Made by a program: the position numbers and the translations under genes. DNA of 43,111 nucleotides from an uncultured Bacilli bacterium (lineage in GTDB: Bacteria > Bacillota_I > Bacilli_A > RF39 > UBA660): positions 1 through 43,111 of the forward strand of contig CANRKS010000002.1 in the NCBI GenBank assembly GCA_947631285.1, written 5' to 3'. The notes beneath the pieces are model-generated. The model saw nothing but the letters and a program-made list of their open reading frames with translations. It was not told the origin of the DNA and searched no databases. Below are positions 23,479 through 32,725 of the stretch, one piece after another (position 1 is the stretch's first letter; the number at the start of each line of letters is the position of its first letter).

Positions 23479-25500
23479 TTAGTCATTCCTTTTTTTCTCA
23501 TTAAATAAATCATACGTAATTATAGCATTACCAACTTCTAAAGCCCTTTCAGATTTTTCTAGACAACTATTTAAATATTCATTATCTATATTTCCCCTTA
23601 ATTCTTTATATTCTCCCGTTGAATTATTGTAATATATTTCTTTAGTTAAGAAATTACCATTTGGAAAAATAACTATATTATCATCTTTAATATTAAAAAT
23701 ATCATGACCTAAATAATGTTCATCTTTAATATTAAGCATATTAAATAAGGTTGGTGCTAAATCATACATTCCCATAATATTGGCATTTTCACCCTTTAAT
23801 AATTTCTTTAACTTAGCATTCTTAGTCCAAAAGATTAATGGTGTCTTTTTATTTAATTGATGATCATAACTATCATAAGTAATATAAGTTGGATCCATTT
23901 CATCTTTTAATTCACCAGTTACAGGATCATAATTATATAGATAATTCATATCTTTATAACTTAACTTCGCATCATGATCACCATAGAAGACGAATAAAGT
24001 ATTATTAAATTTATCCGAATTTTTAATTAAATCAACAAATTCTCCCAGAGCTTCATCAGCATAATGAGCACTGACAATATATTTACCAACATCTCTTTCA
24101 CATAAATAACAAGTACTAGTCTCTTTACCATATTCATCTATAAAATAATCATTGATATTTAAAGTAAATGATGGATTAGGAGCAAATGGTGAATGATTTG
24201 AAAGCGTAATAAGCGTACCAAAATAATTACTATAACTATCTTCAATATTAGCTAACTTTTCAACAGCTTGACTAAAGAAGAGTTTATCATTAATACCAAG
24301 ACCAACCCAATCAAGATTATTTGGATCTTTACTATTATCATTAAAGGTAAAACTATCTCTATAATACATATCTGTATAGCCTAAACGAGGATGAACATTA
24401 TTCCGATTCCACATAGCTTGATAGTTACCATGCATACTGAAGGTATAATATCCTCTTTCTTTTAAAATCGCTGGTAAAGCTCTAAAGGTATTGTCAGCAT
24501 AACTTACAAAAACAGAACCATTAGATGAAGGAAGTAAACCAGTTAAAGTTATATACTCAGCATCAGAAGAAGTGCCTACTGATACTTGCGGATAGAAATT
24601 ACTAAAGAACATTCCTTCTTTAGATAATTTATTTAAATTAGGAGTAACTTCTTCACCATTAAAGCTTAAGCTCATAAGGAAATTTTGCATACTTTCCATA
24701 TGGATATAAATAATATTATAACCCTCTAAGATACCCGTATATTTATTAGGATTATCATACCTTAAAAGATCTTCATCAGTAAAATAGTCATTAACTAAAT
24801 TATAAGCATCTTCATAACCAAATAAGCTACTTAATTTAGGAATTATCGTTTGAATGGCATCATTTGTTTGATAAATAATTATACCAAACCTTTCCACTAT
24901 ATAAACACGATTCCATTGTTTAGAAAGACGACTATAATCAGAATTAGATGCAGTTAAAAAAGTAAAACCAATAAAGGCTAAAGATACTACTAATGTAGAA
25001 ATAAACATTGGCATCTTTCTTTCTACTTTACCTACTAAATCATAATACGTTGATGATTTTAAAGAATTATGAATATAGTAAAAAATAATTGGTTCTAAAA
25101 CATAAAGGAAATCAATAACTCGTAGTTGAGTATAAACAGAATCAGTTACTGTTTCTAGTTGTGAGACGGTAGAAAGTTCCGCCAGAGAAGCAAAAGAGGC
25201 ATAAAACATATAATAAACGGAATTAATTATTTCAATTAAAGAAAAGAAGATAAGCCAAAAGAAAAAATAGGCAAATTGATTCTTAGGCTTAACCAAATAA
25301 CCAAAAGAACCAATTAATAAAATAAGACCGATATCGGCGATTAAAGGCTTATAATTCCAAAAATTGCCAATCGTAAAATGTCTTACAACCATTGTTCCTA
25401 GAATAGCTAAAATAGTATATGATAAAAAAAGTCTATTGGAATAAACGTATTTTATAATTTTTAATCCGATCTTTTTAATGTAATTAGATAATTTCTTCAT
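23479..25500 (-). CDS. LtaS-like sulfatase-fold glycerolphosphate transferase
   Basis: LtaS-type enzymes polymerise glycerol phosphate from phosphatidylglycerol into lipoteichoic acid outside the membrane. About five N-terminal membrane helices (residues ~25-185) lead to an extracellular sulfatase-fold domain. Catalytic features: metal Glu269 in IIYIHMESMQNF, nucleophile Thr310 in SVGTSSDAEY, FSMHGNYQAMWNR, and FYGDHDAK for the late metal ligands. At 673 aa the length is usual. Cys-containing ETSTCYLCERD near residue 460 is unusual for the family. First gene of a three-gene envelope operon, with an extended -10 (TGTTATAAT) at 25522-25530 and AAAGGG before ATG. Substrate may differ from classical LtaS. 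Confidence 0.9.
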   Translation of the reverse strand: MKKLSNYIKKIGLKIIKYVYSNRLFLSYTILAILGTMVVRHFTIGNFWNYKPLIADIGLILLIGSFGYLVKPKNQFAYFFFWLIFFSLIEIINSVYYMFYASFASLAELSTVSQLETVTDSVYTQLRVIDFLYVLEPIIFYYIHNSLKSSTYYDLVGKVERKMPMFISTLVVSLAFIGFTFLTASNSDYSRLSKQWNRVYIVERFGIIIYQTNDAIQTIIPKLSSLFGYEDAYNLVNDYFTDEDLLRYDNPNKYTGILEGYNIIYIHMESMQNFLMSLSFNGEEVTPNLNKLSKEGMFFSNFYPQVSVGTSSDAEYITLTGLLPSSNGSVFVSYADNTFRALPAILKERGYYTFSMHGNYQAMWNRNNVHPRLGYTDMYYRDSFTFNDNSKDPNNLDWVGLGINDKLFFSQAVEKLANIEDSYSNYFGTLITLSNHSPFAPNPSFTLNINDYFIDEYGKETSTCYLCERDVGKYIVSAHYADEALGEFVDLIKNSDKFNNTLFVFYGDHDAKLSYKDMNYLYNYDPVTGELKDEMDPTYITYDSYDHQLNKKTPLIFWTKNAKLKKLLKGENANIMGMYDLAPTLFNMLNIKDEHYLGHDIFNIKDDNIVIFPNGNFLTKEIYYNNSTGEYKELRGNIDNEYLNSCLEKSERALEVGNAIITYDLFNEKKRND

Positions 25501-25521
25501 TTTCTAACCCTTTCAATATAT

Positions 25522-25530
25522 ATTATAACA
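25522..25530 (-). promoter_or_regulatory. Extended -10 promoter of the LtaS/LCP operon
   Basis: Minus-strand TGTTATAAT, perfect extended -10, about 22 bases before the ATG. Confidence 0.6.
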
Positions 25531-25590
25531 ATTTTCACGGCAACTTGTAAATAATTACCCGTTATGATATATTTAGAATGGGTGTTAATT

Positions 25591-26274
25591 ATGGATATAA
25601 GTAAAAAAGTTAATAATATTATGAAACAAATCTTTTTGATTTTCCTCTATATTTTTCTAATTCTATTTTTAGAAGTTATCTTTTTTCAATTTATAACAAG
25701 TAAAAATCTTTTATTAGCTAATCTTAGTTATATTTTAATTGAATTAATTGTTTTAACTGTTTATATTTTAATCTTTCGAAAAACACTTATTCCCAATTTT
25801 AGTGATTTTAAAAAGAATTGGCGCAGTTATTTAAAAAAATACTATATTTATTGGTTAGTTGGCTTAGCCATTATGTTAATTAGTAATTTAATTATCAGTA
25901 ATTTTATTGGTATGCCTGTTAATGAAGAAGCTAATAGGTTATTAATAAAAAAATATCCAGCTTATGCTTTATTTTCCACTTTAATATGTGCCCCCATAAC
26001 TGAAGAATTAATGATAAGAGTTCCTCTAAAAAATACTTTTAAAAATCCTTGGATTTATATTATTCTATCTGGTTTATTATTTGGCTCATTACATGTTATC
26101 AACGTAATTGAAAGTGGTGATTTATTAGAGTTATTATACATTATTCCTTATGGAGCTTTAGGAAGTTCTTTTGCTAAAATGTATTATGACTCTGACAATG
26201 TTTGGATAAATATCAGTTTTCATTTTATTCATAATTTAATTGCGGTAAGTATGATCTTCCTAGGAGGTGCTTGA
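25591..26274 (+). CDS. CPBP-family intramembrane metalloprotease
   Basis: A membrane protein of about six helices with the CPBP (Abi/CAAX protease) motifs: EELMIR (EExxxR), LLFGSLHVIN (FxxxH) and the late FHFIHN (HxxxN). Such proteases cleave within the membrane; in Gram-positives they serve bacteriocin immunity, protein maturation or envelope regulation. ATG at 25591 is preferred to 25564, because the earlier ATG sits inside a likely extended -10 (TGATATATT) and GGGTG precedes the later one. Its TGA stop overlaps the ATG of the metallophosphoesterase gene, so the pair is coupled. Confidence 0.87.
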   Translation: MDISKKVNNIMKQIFLIFLYIFLILFLEVIFFQFITSKNLLLANLSYILIELIVLTVYILIFRKTLIPNFSDFKKNWRSYLKKYYIYWLVGLAIMLISNLIISNFIGMPVNEEANRLLIKKYPAYALFSTLICAPITEELMIRVPLKNTFKNPWIYIILSGLLFGSLHVINVIESGDLLELLYIIPYGALGSSFAKMYYDSDNVWINISFHFIHNLIAVSMIFLGGA

Positions 26275-27083
26275 TGAAAAAAGGATTGGCTATTATAATA
26301 CTAGCTCTTGTTTTACTATTTTTATATGGTCGTTATATTGAAGTTAATCACTTTAAAACTCATGAATATATTATTGAAAATGAAAATATCCCTACTTCTT
26401 TTGAAGACCTTAAATTAGTTCAATTTTCTGATTTATTATATGAACCAAAAACTAGTGAAAAAATTTTAAAAAAAGTAACTAATAAAATCAACGATTTGGA
26501 AGCTGATATAATTATTTTTAGTGGCGATTTATTTAAAAAAAATGTTAAATATACGGAAGAAGACTATACTAAGATAAAAAAATATTTTGAAGAAATGCAA
26601 GCTAGTCTCTATAAATTAGCCGTTATTGGAGATAATGATGAGAGTAATATTCAAGAATATAAAGATATTTTATATGAATCAGGTTTTAATCTTTTAGATA
26701 ATCAAAATATGCTTTTATTTTATAAAGATGAAACACCAATTAATGTGATAGGTATTACTAACTTACAGGCTGATTTTAATACTTTACTTACCACAGATGT
26801 CACTTACAATTATGCTTTAGCAATTAGTCATCAACCTGATAATTTTGATGAACTAAGAAGGCAAAATATCGATACAGTCATCGCGGGTCATTCTCTAGGT
26901 GGTCTTGCCAATATTCCTTTTTATGGAGGTTTAATTAAAAAAGATGGAGCTCAAAAATATAATAATTATTATTATAAAGATGGCAATAGCGAATTATATA
27001 TTTCTAATGGACTTGGTTACGAAGAGTTTAACTTTAGACTTTTTAATACTCCATCTATTAATATTTATCGTTTTAGCAAATAA
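26274..27083 (+). CDS. Metallophosphoesterase-fold protein with degenerate active site
   Basis: The calcineurin-like phosphoesterase layout of YkuE/YaeI-type proteins is clear: N-terminal anchor (residues ~4-20), LKLVQFSDL, IIIFSGDLF, VIGDNDE, ISHQPDNF and VIAGHSLGG. But several metal ligands are changed: motif I lacks its His (SDLL instead of SDLH), GNHD reads GDND, and GHxH reads GHSL. The protein may be inactive, or bind metal differently, and act as a structural or sensory partner. AGGAGG precedes ATG 26274, which overlaps the stop of the CPBP gene. A terminator follows directly. Confidence 0.85.
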   Translation: MKKGLAIIILALVLLFLYGRYIEVNHFKTHEYIIENENIPTSFEDLKLVQFSDLLYEPKTSEKILKKVTNKINDLEADIIIFSGDLFKKNVKYTEEDYTKIKKYFEEMQASLYKLAVIGDNDESNIQEYKDILYESGFNLLDNQNMLLFYKDETPINVIGITNLQADFNTLLTTDVTYNYALAISHQPDNFDELRRQNIDTVIAGHSLGGLANIPFYGGLIKKDGAQKYNNYYYKDGNSELYISNGLGYEEFNFRLFNTPSINIYRFSK

Positions 27084-27100
27084 TTTTATTTGCTTTTTTT
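27075..27100 (+). terminator. Terminator of the CPBP/phosphoesterase operon
   Basis: AGCAAAT (27075-27081), loop AATTTT, ATTTGCT (27088-27094) and a T run. It includes the stop codon. Confidence 0.8.
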
Positions 27101-27138
27101 ATGGCTATCATTTAAAATAATTACTCCTAGGTGATAAT

Positions 27139-27975
27139 ATGCAAATAAAAGATAAGCAAAATATTAGGCATTTAAAAGATTGTAATGCAATGCCAATTTG
27201 TCCTGATAAACAAATATCTTGGCCTTTAATTTACAAGGCTTACCATAGTATGTTTTATGAAATTAATGGGGAAGCTTGGATTATCAAAAATAAAGGTGAA
27301 GAATATTCTTTAAATGAACTTTTAGGAGAAACCATCTCGAAATATTTTGACCTTCCTACTGTAGCAAATAAACTTATTTATCAAGATGATTCTTCAATTG
27401 GCGTTATGTCTCAAGTATTTTATAAAGATGGCTATACTTATTTTCATATTGATTCTTTTCCAGCTGTTGAGATAAGATATTATCATCATAACTTAGATAA
27501 TTTAGATAACTCGCACTTTGACCATTTATATGATGCAATGGAAGATGAATATTTTAATCTTTCAGAAGAAAATATGATGGCTATTCAAAATAGTTTAAAA
27601 AGAATGGTTATTAGAGATTATTTTTCGGATCAACAAGATCGCAATATTGAAAATTTTATGTTTTCTTTTCATCAAGATAAAGTATCATTGGCGCCTTTAT
27701 ATGATCATGAATATTCTTTTGGCGATTATCCTTATGGTAGTTCCTTTTTCAATTTAAAATTGTATGATCCAAGAGTAAGACAAATAATTAAAAATGATGA
27801 TTATCTTAAACAATTAATTACCAAAGGAATGGCTTTAAATGCTCAACAATTTATTGAACAAGTTGAAGATGAACATCAAATTATTTTAGAACTAACAGAA
27901 AGAGAGAGAGTAGCTAAAACTTTAACTCGGCAAAAGCATAAAATAAATAGTTATCGTCAAGATTTAGGAATATAA
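27139..27975 (+). CDS. HipA-like Ser/Thr kinase
   Basis: The protein resembles the compact HipA/CtkA-type kinases: an N-terminal nucleotide region (AWIIKNKGEEYSLNELLGETISKYFDLP), a catalytic-loop-like segment DYFSDQQDRNIENFMF (Asp and Asn of the DRxxxN type) and a metal-binding APLYDHEYSFGD corresponding to the DFG position. At 278 aa it is shorter than full HipA (~440 aa) and lacks the N-terminal HipA subdomain. No HipB-type antitoxin gene is adjacent; the nearest XRE regulator is 5.5 kb away. Possible roles are a stand-alone kinase or a solitary toxin-like enzyme; target unknown. TAGGTGAT is the ribosome binding site. Confidence 0.75.
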   Translation: MQIKDKQNIRHLKDCNAMPICPDKQISWPLIYKAYHSMFYEINGEAWIIKNKGEEYSLNELLGETISKYFDLPTVANKLIYQDDSSIGVMSQVFYKDGYTYFHIDSFPAVEIRYYHHNLDNLDNSHFDHLYDAMEDEYFNLSEENMMAIQNSLKRMVIRDYFSDQQDRNIENFMFSFHQDKVSLAPLYDHEYSFGDYPYGSSFFNLKLYDPRVRQIIKNDDYLKQLITKGMALNAQQFIEQVEDEHQIILELTERERVAKTLTRQKHKINSYRQDLGI

Positions 27976-28003
27976 AAAAATACGCTCAAACGCGTACTTT
28001 TTT
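27976..28003. terminator. Terminator between hipA-like and PFOR genes
   Basis: TACGC (27981-27985), loop TCAAAC, GCGTA (27992-27996), flanked by an A run before and a T run after: works in both directions. Confidence 0.7.
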
Positions 28004-31000
28004 AAATCATTTTTCGATAATATTCATATCTTTTAATCGCATTTTCTTTTTGGCTATTCAATAGTTCTTCAGCTAATTTTTCATCTTTTATTTTTAAAGA
28101 TTTAAATCTTACTTCATTATCCAAAAATTCATGATAACGACTAAAATCCGGTTCTTTACTATCTAAATATAATTTTTCTTCTTTTGGATTATAACGCATT
28201 AACAACTGATAACCAACATCGACTGCCAGTTTTTCTTCCGAAATAGAACAAGACATACCATCTTTAATGCCATGTTCAACACATGGAGAGTAAGCAATTA
28301 TAATGGCCGGACCATTATGATCCATCGCCTCTTTAAATACTTTGATAGTATGCACTATATTAGCTCCTAAAGAGATACTTGCAACATAACAATTTGGATA
28401 ACTCATTGCTATTCTAAATAAATCTTTTTTATAAGTCTTTTTACCGAAATCAGCAAATTCAGCAACAGCCCCCATTTTACTACTTTTACTAGCTTGACCA
28501 CCAGTATTAGAGTAAACTTCGGTATCTAAAACTAAACATTTGATATTTTCATTTTGACTCATAACATGATCTAAACCACCAAAACCAATATCATATGCCC
28601 ATCCATCACCACCAAAAGCCCAAACTACTCGGTAAGGAATATATTCTTCTAATTTTCTTAAGTCTTCGGGAATTTTTTCATCTTTTAATTTTAAGAAAAC
28701 TTCTTTCGTAATTTTAGCATCATTCATATTATTAAGCCATAAAAGAAACAATTCTTTAACTTTTGGCGTAACGGCATCTTGACAGATTTCCATAATCTCT
28801 TTAATTCTATTTCTTTTATTTTGATAAGTTAGATGCATTCCTAAAGCAAATTCCGCATTATCTTCAAATAAAGAATTAGCCCAAGGGATGCTGTAAGGAG
28901 TTGATGGTGCACTTCCTCCATAAATAGAAGAACAACCAGTTGCATTAGCAATAACTAATTCACTACCAAATAACTGAGTAAGAAGTTTTATATATGGAGT
29001 CTCTCCACAGCCAGCACAAGCTCCATTAAATTTAAAATGATTCTTTTGGAGTGATGCTCCCTTTAAATTAAATTTATCTAAAACATTAGGATTTTCATAT
29101 TCTTCAAAATATTTAGCTGCAATTTTTCTATTTTCTTCATCTCCTTTTCCAAAAGATAAAGCCTTCGTTGGACAATTATTAATACATAGACCGCAGCCAG
29201 TACAATCTTTTTCACTAATAGCCAAGTAAAAATTATAATCTTTAACGCCAACGGCTTCTTTACCAATTTTTTCTTTTAATAATAATGGTCTTATAACTCC
29301 ATGAGGACATACAATATTACATTTTCCACATTGAATACATTTTTCTATATCCCAAACCGGTACTTCATAAGAAATACCTCTTTTTTCTTTTTGACTTAAA
29401 TCCCAAGGAAAAGCTCCATATCTAAAAGGAATAAGCTCACTTACTTTTAAACTGTTTCCTTTTAAATGATTTATTTTAGCAAATATATTTTCTTCTTCTT
29501 CCTCTTTTTCTTCTTCTAAAGTAAGATTAGTTAATTCTTTTAAATCATCTAAAGAATCTTTTAAAGCTTTTAAATTGTTATTTACAACATCTTCTCCTTT
29601 AGTCATAAATGCTTTTTTAATTAATTCACAAACTTTATCATAACCTTCTTTAATATTTAAAAGATTTAAAATAATAACTTCCATTATCTTATTAATCTTA
29701 CCTTTTATATTGTTATCAATAGTAATTTTAGTTGCATCAATATAATAAACTTTAAGTCTCTTAGTTAAAACAATATCCTTTATTTTATTAGGTAAAAAAG
29801 CATTTAATTCTGAAGCATTTTTACTCGTATTAATTAAAAGAATACCTTCTTCTTTAATATTATCTAAAATATCTAATTTTTTAAAATATTCTTCTTTTGT
29901 TACAACCACTATTTCTGGATTAGTCACATAGTAAGGGGCATTAATAGCATCATTTCCCCAACGTAAATGAGAAATAGTAATTCCACCACTTTTTTTAGAA
30001 TCATATTCAAAATAGCCTTGAACATAATAATCATTTAAAGATATAATTTTTAATAATTCTTTACTAGCACTAACCATTCCATCAGAACCAAATCCAAATA
30101 TTTTAGCTTCTTTAAATGGTAATGATAGACTATAATCATAAACTGGTAATGATAAATTAGTAACATCATCATTTATACCAATAGTAAAATTATTTTTTAA
30201 ATTTTCCTCTAGCATTTTAAAAACACTATAAATATCTTTAGGAGTGGTGTTTTTACTTGAAAGTCCATATCTACCTCCCACAATATTAATCTTTTTAGAA
30301 TTTAGGGCACTTACGACATCTAAGTATAATGGTTCTCCCATTCCTCCAATTGATTTACTACGATCTAATACAGCTATATTTTCAACTGTTTCAGGTAAAA
30401 CGTCTAAAAGATATTTACTACTAAAAGGTCTATATAAATGAACATTAATTAATCCGACTGATTTTCCTTTTTTATTTAAATCATCCACGACTAATTTAAT
30501 TGTATCTGTAATGCTTCCCATCGCTACAATAATATTTTTGGCATCTTTTACTCCATAATAATTAAATGGCTTATAGTCTGTATGCATAATCTTATTAATG
30601 GCTTTCATATTGTCATAGACAATATCGCTCATTTTATTATAAAGTTCATTTCGGGCTTCAACGGATTGAAAATAAATATCCTCATTTTCGGCCATACCAT
30701 ATTGCATACCACAATCAACATTTAAACTTCTTTTCTTAAATTCTTCTATTTTATCCCAAGGAATTAATTTTAATAATTCCTCTACTGGTATTTCTTCAAT
30801 TGTATTTAATTCATGACTAGTTCTAAAACCATCAAAAAAATGAACAAAAGGAAGGCTTCCTTTTATGGCTGAAAGATGTGCCACCGCGGCTAAGTTTTGA
30901 GCATCAAAAACATTAGATGATGATAACATGCAAAATCCTGTATCTCTTGTAGCATAAATATCCGAATGATCACCAAAAATAGATAAAGCATGTGTTGCCA

Positions 31001-31337
31001 CAGTTCTGCTTGCAACATGAATAACTCCTGGTAAACATTCTCCTGCAATCTTATACATATTAGGAATCATTAATAAAAGTCCTTGACTAGCCGTAAAGGT
31101 CGAAGCCAGTGATCCAGTAAGTAAAGCACCATGTAGTGTTCCTGCTGCCCCTGCTTCACTTTGCATTTCAATTACTTTAGGTTTGCTATTATATAAATTA
31201 GTTAAATCACTATGTGTTAAATAATCAATATTGGATGCCATTGGACTAGAAGGCGTAATAGGATAAATACTACATATCTCACTAAAAAGATAAGCAACTC
31301 TACTACATGCAGCATTACCATCTACTTGTTTTTTCAT
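28002..31337 (-). CDS. nifJ: Pyruvate:ferredoxin oxidoreductase (PFOR)
   Basis: PFOR converts pyruvate and CoA to acetyl-CoA and CO2, reducing ferredoxin, in anaerobic metabolism. All domains are fused: N-terminal pyruvate-binding/TPP region starting CSRVAYLFSEICSIYPITPSSPMA, the transketolase-like and CoA domains, two 4Fe-4S motifs (C667-x2-C670-x2-C673-x3-C677 in CIQCGKCNIVCP, and C712-x2-C715-x2-C718-x3-C722 in CTGCGLCINNCP), and the C-terminal TPP site FGGDGWAYDIGFGGLDH near residue 905. At 1111 aa it is a little shorter than the usual ~1170. A Glu-rich stretch (LEEEKEEEEEN) lies before the ferredoxin domain. Monocistronic, with TATAAT at 31355-31360 and AGGTGAT before ATG. An oxygen-sensitive enzyme, so it points to an anaerobe. 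Confidence 0.97.
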   Translation of the reverse strand: MKKQVDGNAACSRVAYLFSEICSIYPITPSSPMASNIDYLTHSDLTNLYNSKPKVIEMQSEAGAAGTLHGALLTGSLASTFTASQGLLLMIPNMYKIAGECLPGVIHVASRTVATHALSIFGDHSDIYATRDTGFCMLSSSNVFDAQNLAAVAHLSAIKGSLPFVHFFDGFRTSHELNTIEEIPVEELLKLIPWDKIEEFKKRSLNVDCGMQYGMAENEDIYFQSVEARNELYNKMSDIVYDNMKAINKIMHTDYKPFNYYGVKDAKNIIVAMGSITDTIKLVVDDLNKKGKSVGLINVHLYRPFSSKYLLDVLPETVENIAVLDRSKSIGGMGEPLYLDVVSALNSKKINIVGGRYGLSSKNTTPKDIYSVFKMLEENLKNNFTIGINDDVTNLSLPVYDYSLSLPFKEAKIFGFGSDGMVSASKELLKIISLNDYYVQGYFEYDSKKSGGITISHLRWGNDAINAPYYVTNPEIVVVTKEEYFKKLDILDNIKEEGILLINTSKNASELNAFLPNKIKDIVLTKRLKVYYIDATKITIDNNIKGKINKIMEVIILNLLNIKEGYDKVCELIKKAFMTKGEDVVNNNLKALKDSLDDLKELTNLTLEEEKEEEEENIFAKINHLKGNSLKVSELIPFRYGAFPWDLSQKEKRGISYEVPVWDIEKCIQCGKCNIVCPHGVIRPLLLKEKIGKEAVGVKDYNFYLAISEKDCTGCGLCINNCPTKALSFGKGDEENRKIAAKYFEEYENPNVLDKFNLKGASLQKNHFKFNGACAGCGETPYIKLLTQLFGSELVIANATGCSSIYGGSAPSTPYSIPWANSLFEDNAEFALGMHLTYQNKRNRIKEIMEICQDAVTPKVKELFLLWLNNMNDAKITKEVFLKLKDEKIPEDLRKLEEYIPYRVVWAFGGDGWAYDIGFGGLDHVMSQNENIKCLVLDTEVYSNTGGQASKSSKMGAVAEFADFGKKTYKKDLFRIAMSYPNCYVASISLGANIVHTIKVFKEAMDHNGPAIIIAYSPCVEHGIKDGMSCSISEEKLAVDVGYQLLMRYNPKEEKLYLDSKEPDFSRYHEFLDNEVRFKSLKIKDEKLAEELLNSQKENAIKRYEYYRKMI

Positions 31338-31354
31338 TTAAATCACCTAATTAA

Positions 31355-31360
31355 ATTATA
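31355..31360 (-). promoter_or_regulatory. -10 element of the PFOR gene
   Basis: Minus-strand TATAAT about 18 bases before the ATG, with AGGTGAT between. No clear -35. Confidence 0.4.
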
Positions 31361-31415
31361 GAATAATTTAAGCTTTTTTACTAGTTTAAAATATACATCA
31401 TATTTACTTTCATTT

Positions 31416-32723
31416 CTAATCAGGGATATTAGCAATTATATAAGGTCTATCATAAGTTCCATCACCAGCTAATCTAATATCTAAATTAATATAAAATATA
31501 GGGCGAACAACCCATTCCTTAGTGTAAGCCTCTGGTTCAAAAGTTGAAGAACCACTATAAGTTGTCCAAGCTCCAGATTGATAACCGTAAAAATTTCCAC
31601 GATGACTCATAGTCCATGCCCGATCACTTGTCGGTTGCTTTAACAAACTGCTATCTAAATTTTTTGATGTATTTGGTTTTCGATTTAAACCATAAGTTGT
31701 CTCAAGCCAACAACTACCTATCGACTCTAAAACCATATCCTGATCTTTAACACAAGCAAATAGAACATCACTTAAATACATTAAGCCAATTGGCTTTTCA
31801 CCAACTTCTTTAACTGATCTTTCATTTATATATGAATCATTATACTGAAAGGCGTAACCATTTTGCAATCCAACATACCAGATGGGATTTTTTACTATTA
31901 AACTTGTCCAAGCAGAGTTCTTCATATAATCATAATACGGATTTCCAACAAAATAGCTATCGGTAGAATCCTCACTATTTAGAAATTTATAAATATCTGA
32001 TTGAGTAAATGTTACCGTCGTTTCATCTGTATTATGCCACTTAAATTTATCCTGATCACCTTTAATTATTTTAGTGGCTTTTAAAAGCTTTAATTGTCTA
32101 TTTGTTTCATCAAAACCTAAAATTCGATACATATATTTATCCGTACTTTCTAAACATTCATTTTGCTCATCAGTTCCAAAACAAATAAAATTATCAGTAA
32201 CCTCTTGATACGTACCATTAAATCTTCTCAAGGTATCTACAACATCTTCAAAATCGTCATTAGCTCCATAATATAATATCCATTTATTTCTCATATCCAT
32301 ATCAGCTGTTGTCTCTAAAGAACCATTCTCTGTTCCTGAATTTTTTATTATCATATCCACTGCTTCTAGAGTACTATCAAAATATAAGTAACAATAAAGA
32401 GAAGTTTTAGTTTTTATTTTAGCTGTATAAGTATCCTCATTAAAATCTAATACTTCTCTAGCATCAACTAATTTTCCTTGCCCATTGTAACATTCAGCTT
32501 TATAGTAAGCATATGCACCGACATCTGGCCATTCATTGCTTACTGTTTCCGTATATCCACCAGTTCCATCTCCTAACATATAAGCAAGCATTTTAGGTTT
32601 TTCTTTACTTTCATACTTTACTTTTTCTACTTTATTAGTTAAGATCCCTATTGGGTTTAATATATAGGCGCTTTCTAGTATTGTTAAAATTATTAAAATA
32701 ATTATTACTATTTTCTTTTTCAT
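31416..32723 (-). CDS. Exported surface protein with DUF6273-like C-terminal domain
   Basis: An N-terminal hydrophobic segment (residues ~4-26) exports or anchors the protein. Residues ~195-435 have the pattern of a DUF6273-like extracellular domain: YMYRILGFDETNRQLKLLK, SDIYKFLN, NSAWT, GLMYLSDV and the closing VVRPIFYINLDIRLAGDGT with PYIIAN. The N-terminal part (about 45-130) resembles a small beta-domain with Cys pairs. No LPxTG-type sorting signal is seen, so sortase anchoring is unlikely. It is 2 bases downstream of another exported protein gene and cotranscribed with it. Such domains are found in surface proteins of gut Bacillota; ligand unknown. Confidence 0.75.
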   Translation of the reverse strand: MKKKIVIIILIILTILESAYILNPIGILTNKVEKVKYESKEKPKMLAYMLGDGTGGYTETVSNEWPDVGAYAYYKAECYNGQGKLVDAREVLDFNEDTYTAKIKTKTSLYCYLYFDSTLEAVDMIIKNSGTENGSLETTADMDMRNKWILYYGANDDFEDVVDTLRRFNGTYQEVTDNFICFGTDEQNECLESTDKYMYRILGFDETNRQLKLLKATKIIKGDQDKFKWHNTDETTVTFTQSDIYKFLNSEDSTDSYFVGNPYYDYMKNSAWTSLIVKNPIWYVGLQNGYAFQYNDSYINERSVKEVGEKPIGLMYLSDVLFACVKDQDMVLESIGSCWLETTYGLNRKPNTSKNLDSSLLKQPTSDRAWTMSHRGNFYGYQSGAWTTYSGSSTFEPEAYTKEWVVRPIFYINLDIRLAGDGTYDRPYIIANIPD

Positions 32724-32725
32724 TT

